Source of the DNA: an uncultured Collinsella sp.
GTDB lineage: Bacteria; Actinomycetota; Coriobacteriia; Coriobacteriales; Coriobacteriaceae
Direction: 5' to 3'
DNA: 14,597 nt
Assembly: GCA_902475445.1 (NCBI GenBank)
Contig: CABRZN010000041.1
Coordinates: 1-14,597 of the forward strand
Within the stretch, counting starts at the first letter, position 1; the number at the start of each line of letters is the position of its first letter. Below are positions 14,561-14,597 of this stretch, piece after piece. Position numbers and translations under genes: made by a program. Under the pieces are notes generated by a model. That model had not been told where the DNA came from. It made no database searches and saw nothing but the letters and a program-made list of their open reading frames with translations.

Positions 14561-14597
14561 CGGTTACTCAGATGGCACGTACGCGGGGAACCACCCC

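Noticed and set aside
14585..14597. GGGG-AACCA-CCCC hairpin and G-rich tracts upstream of mraZ as a MraZ operator
   Set aside because: Only 51 bp upstream of mraZ are in the window, and I cannot find the regularly spaced direct repeats expected of a MraZ box. The short hairpin at the very edge is not enough.
1..14597. Novel defence, mobile or secretion system; tRNA, rRNA or CRISPR
   Set aside because: All substantial minus-strand coding sequence is assigned to dcw genes, the remaining gaps total only a few hundred bases, and I saw no repeats or RNA gene signatures of these kinds.

Overview
The window is a nearly complete division and cell wall (dcw) cluster. Every gene is on the minus strand, so transcription runs from the right edge (mraZ) to the left edge (start of ftsZ). 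It suggests a GC-rich Gram-positive of the Actinomycetota, most likely class Coriobacteriia (Collinsella or a relative). The reasons are the order murG-murC-murB-ftsQ-ftsZ with no ftsA, the GC-rich codon use that nearly avoids TTA, CTA and TCA, and the style of the MurG, FtsW and FtsQ proteins. The class is inference from recall, not a search result.

Right block (14546 to 10682): mraZ, rsmH (mraW), an ftsL-like bitopic membrane gene and ftsI (PBP3-type transpeptidase). A 128-bp gap without a gene follows, in the place where most clusters carry murE. Middle block (10553 to 5160): murF, mraY, murD and ftsW, separated by 3 to 9 bases. Left block (5170 to 409): murG, murC, murB and ftsQ, with an 11-nt ftsW/murG overlap, a 97-nt gap before murC, a 5-nt murC/murB gap and a 44-nt murB/ftsQ overlap. 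A 199-bp AT-rich spacer with a promoter-like sequence and three short palindromes then precedes ftsZ, whose first 69 codons are in the window.

Together the genes make and use lipid II. MurB, MurC, MurD and MurF build UDP-MurNAc-pentapeptide (MurE, the third ligase, is not here). MraY loads it on undecaprenyl phosphate, and MurG adds GlcNAc. FtsW polymerises the glycan and FtsI cross-links it at the septum. FtsL-like and FtsQ regulate that pair, FtsZ organises the ring, MraZ regulates the operon and RsmH methylates 16S rRNA.

I found no mobile element, CRISPR array, tRNA, rRNA, phage gene or unknown system. The less ordinary points are the missing murE and ftsA, long basic disordered tails on FtsQ, FtsI and FtsW, and palindromes around a likely internal ftsZ promoter. 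All long plus-strand open frames are antisense shadows.
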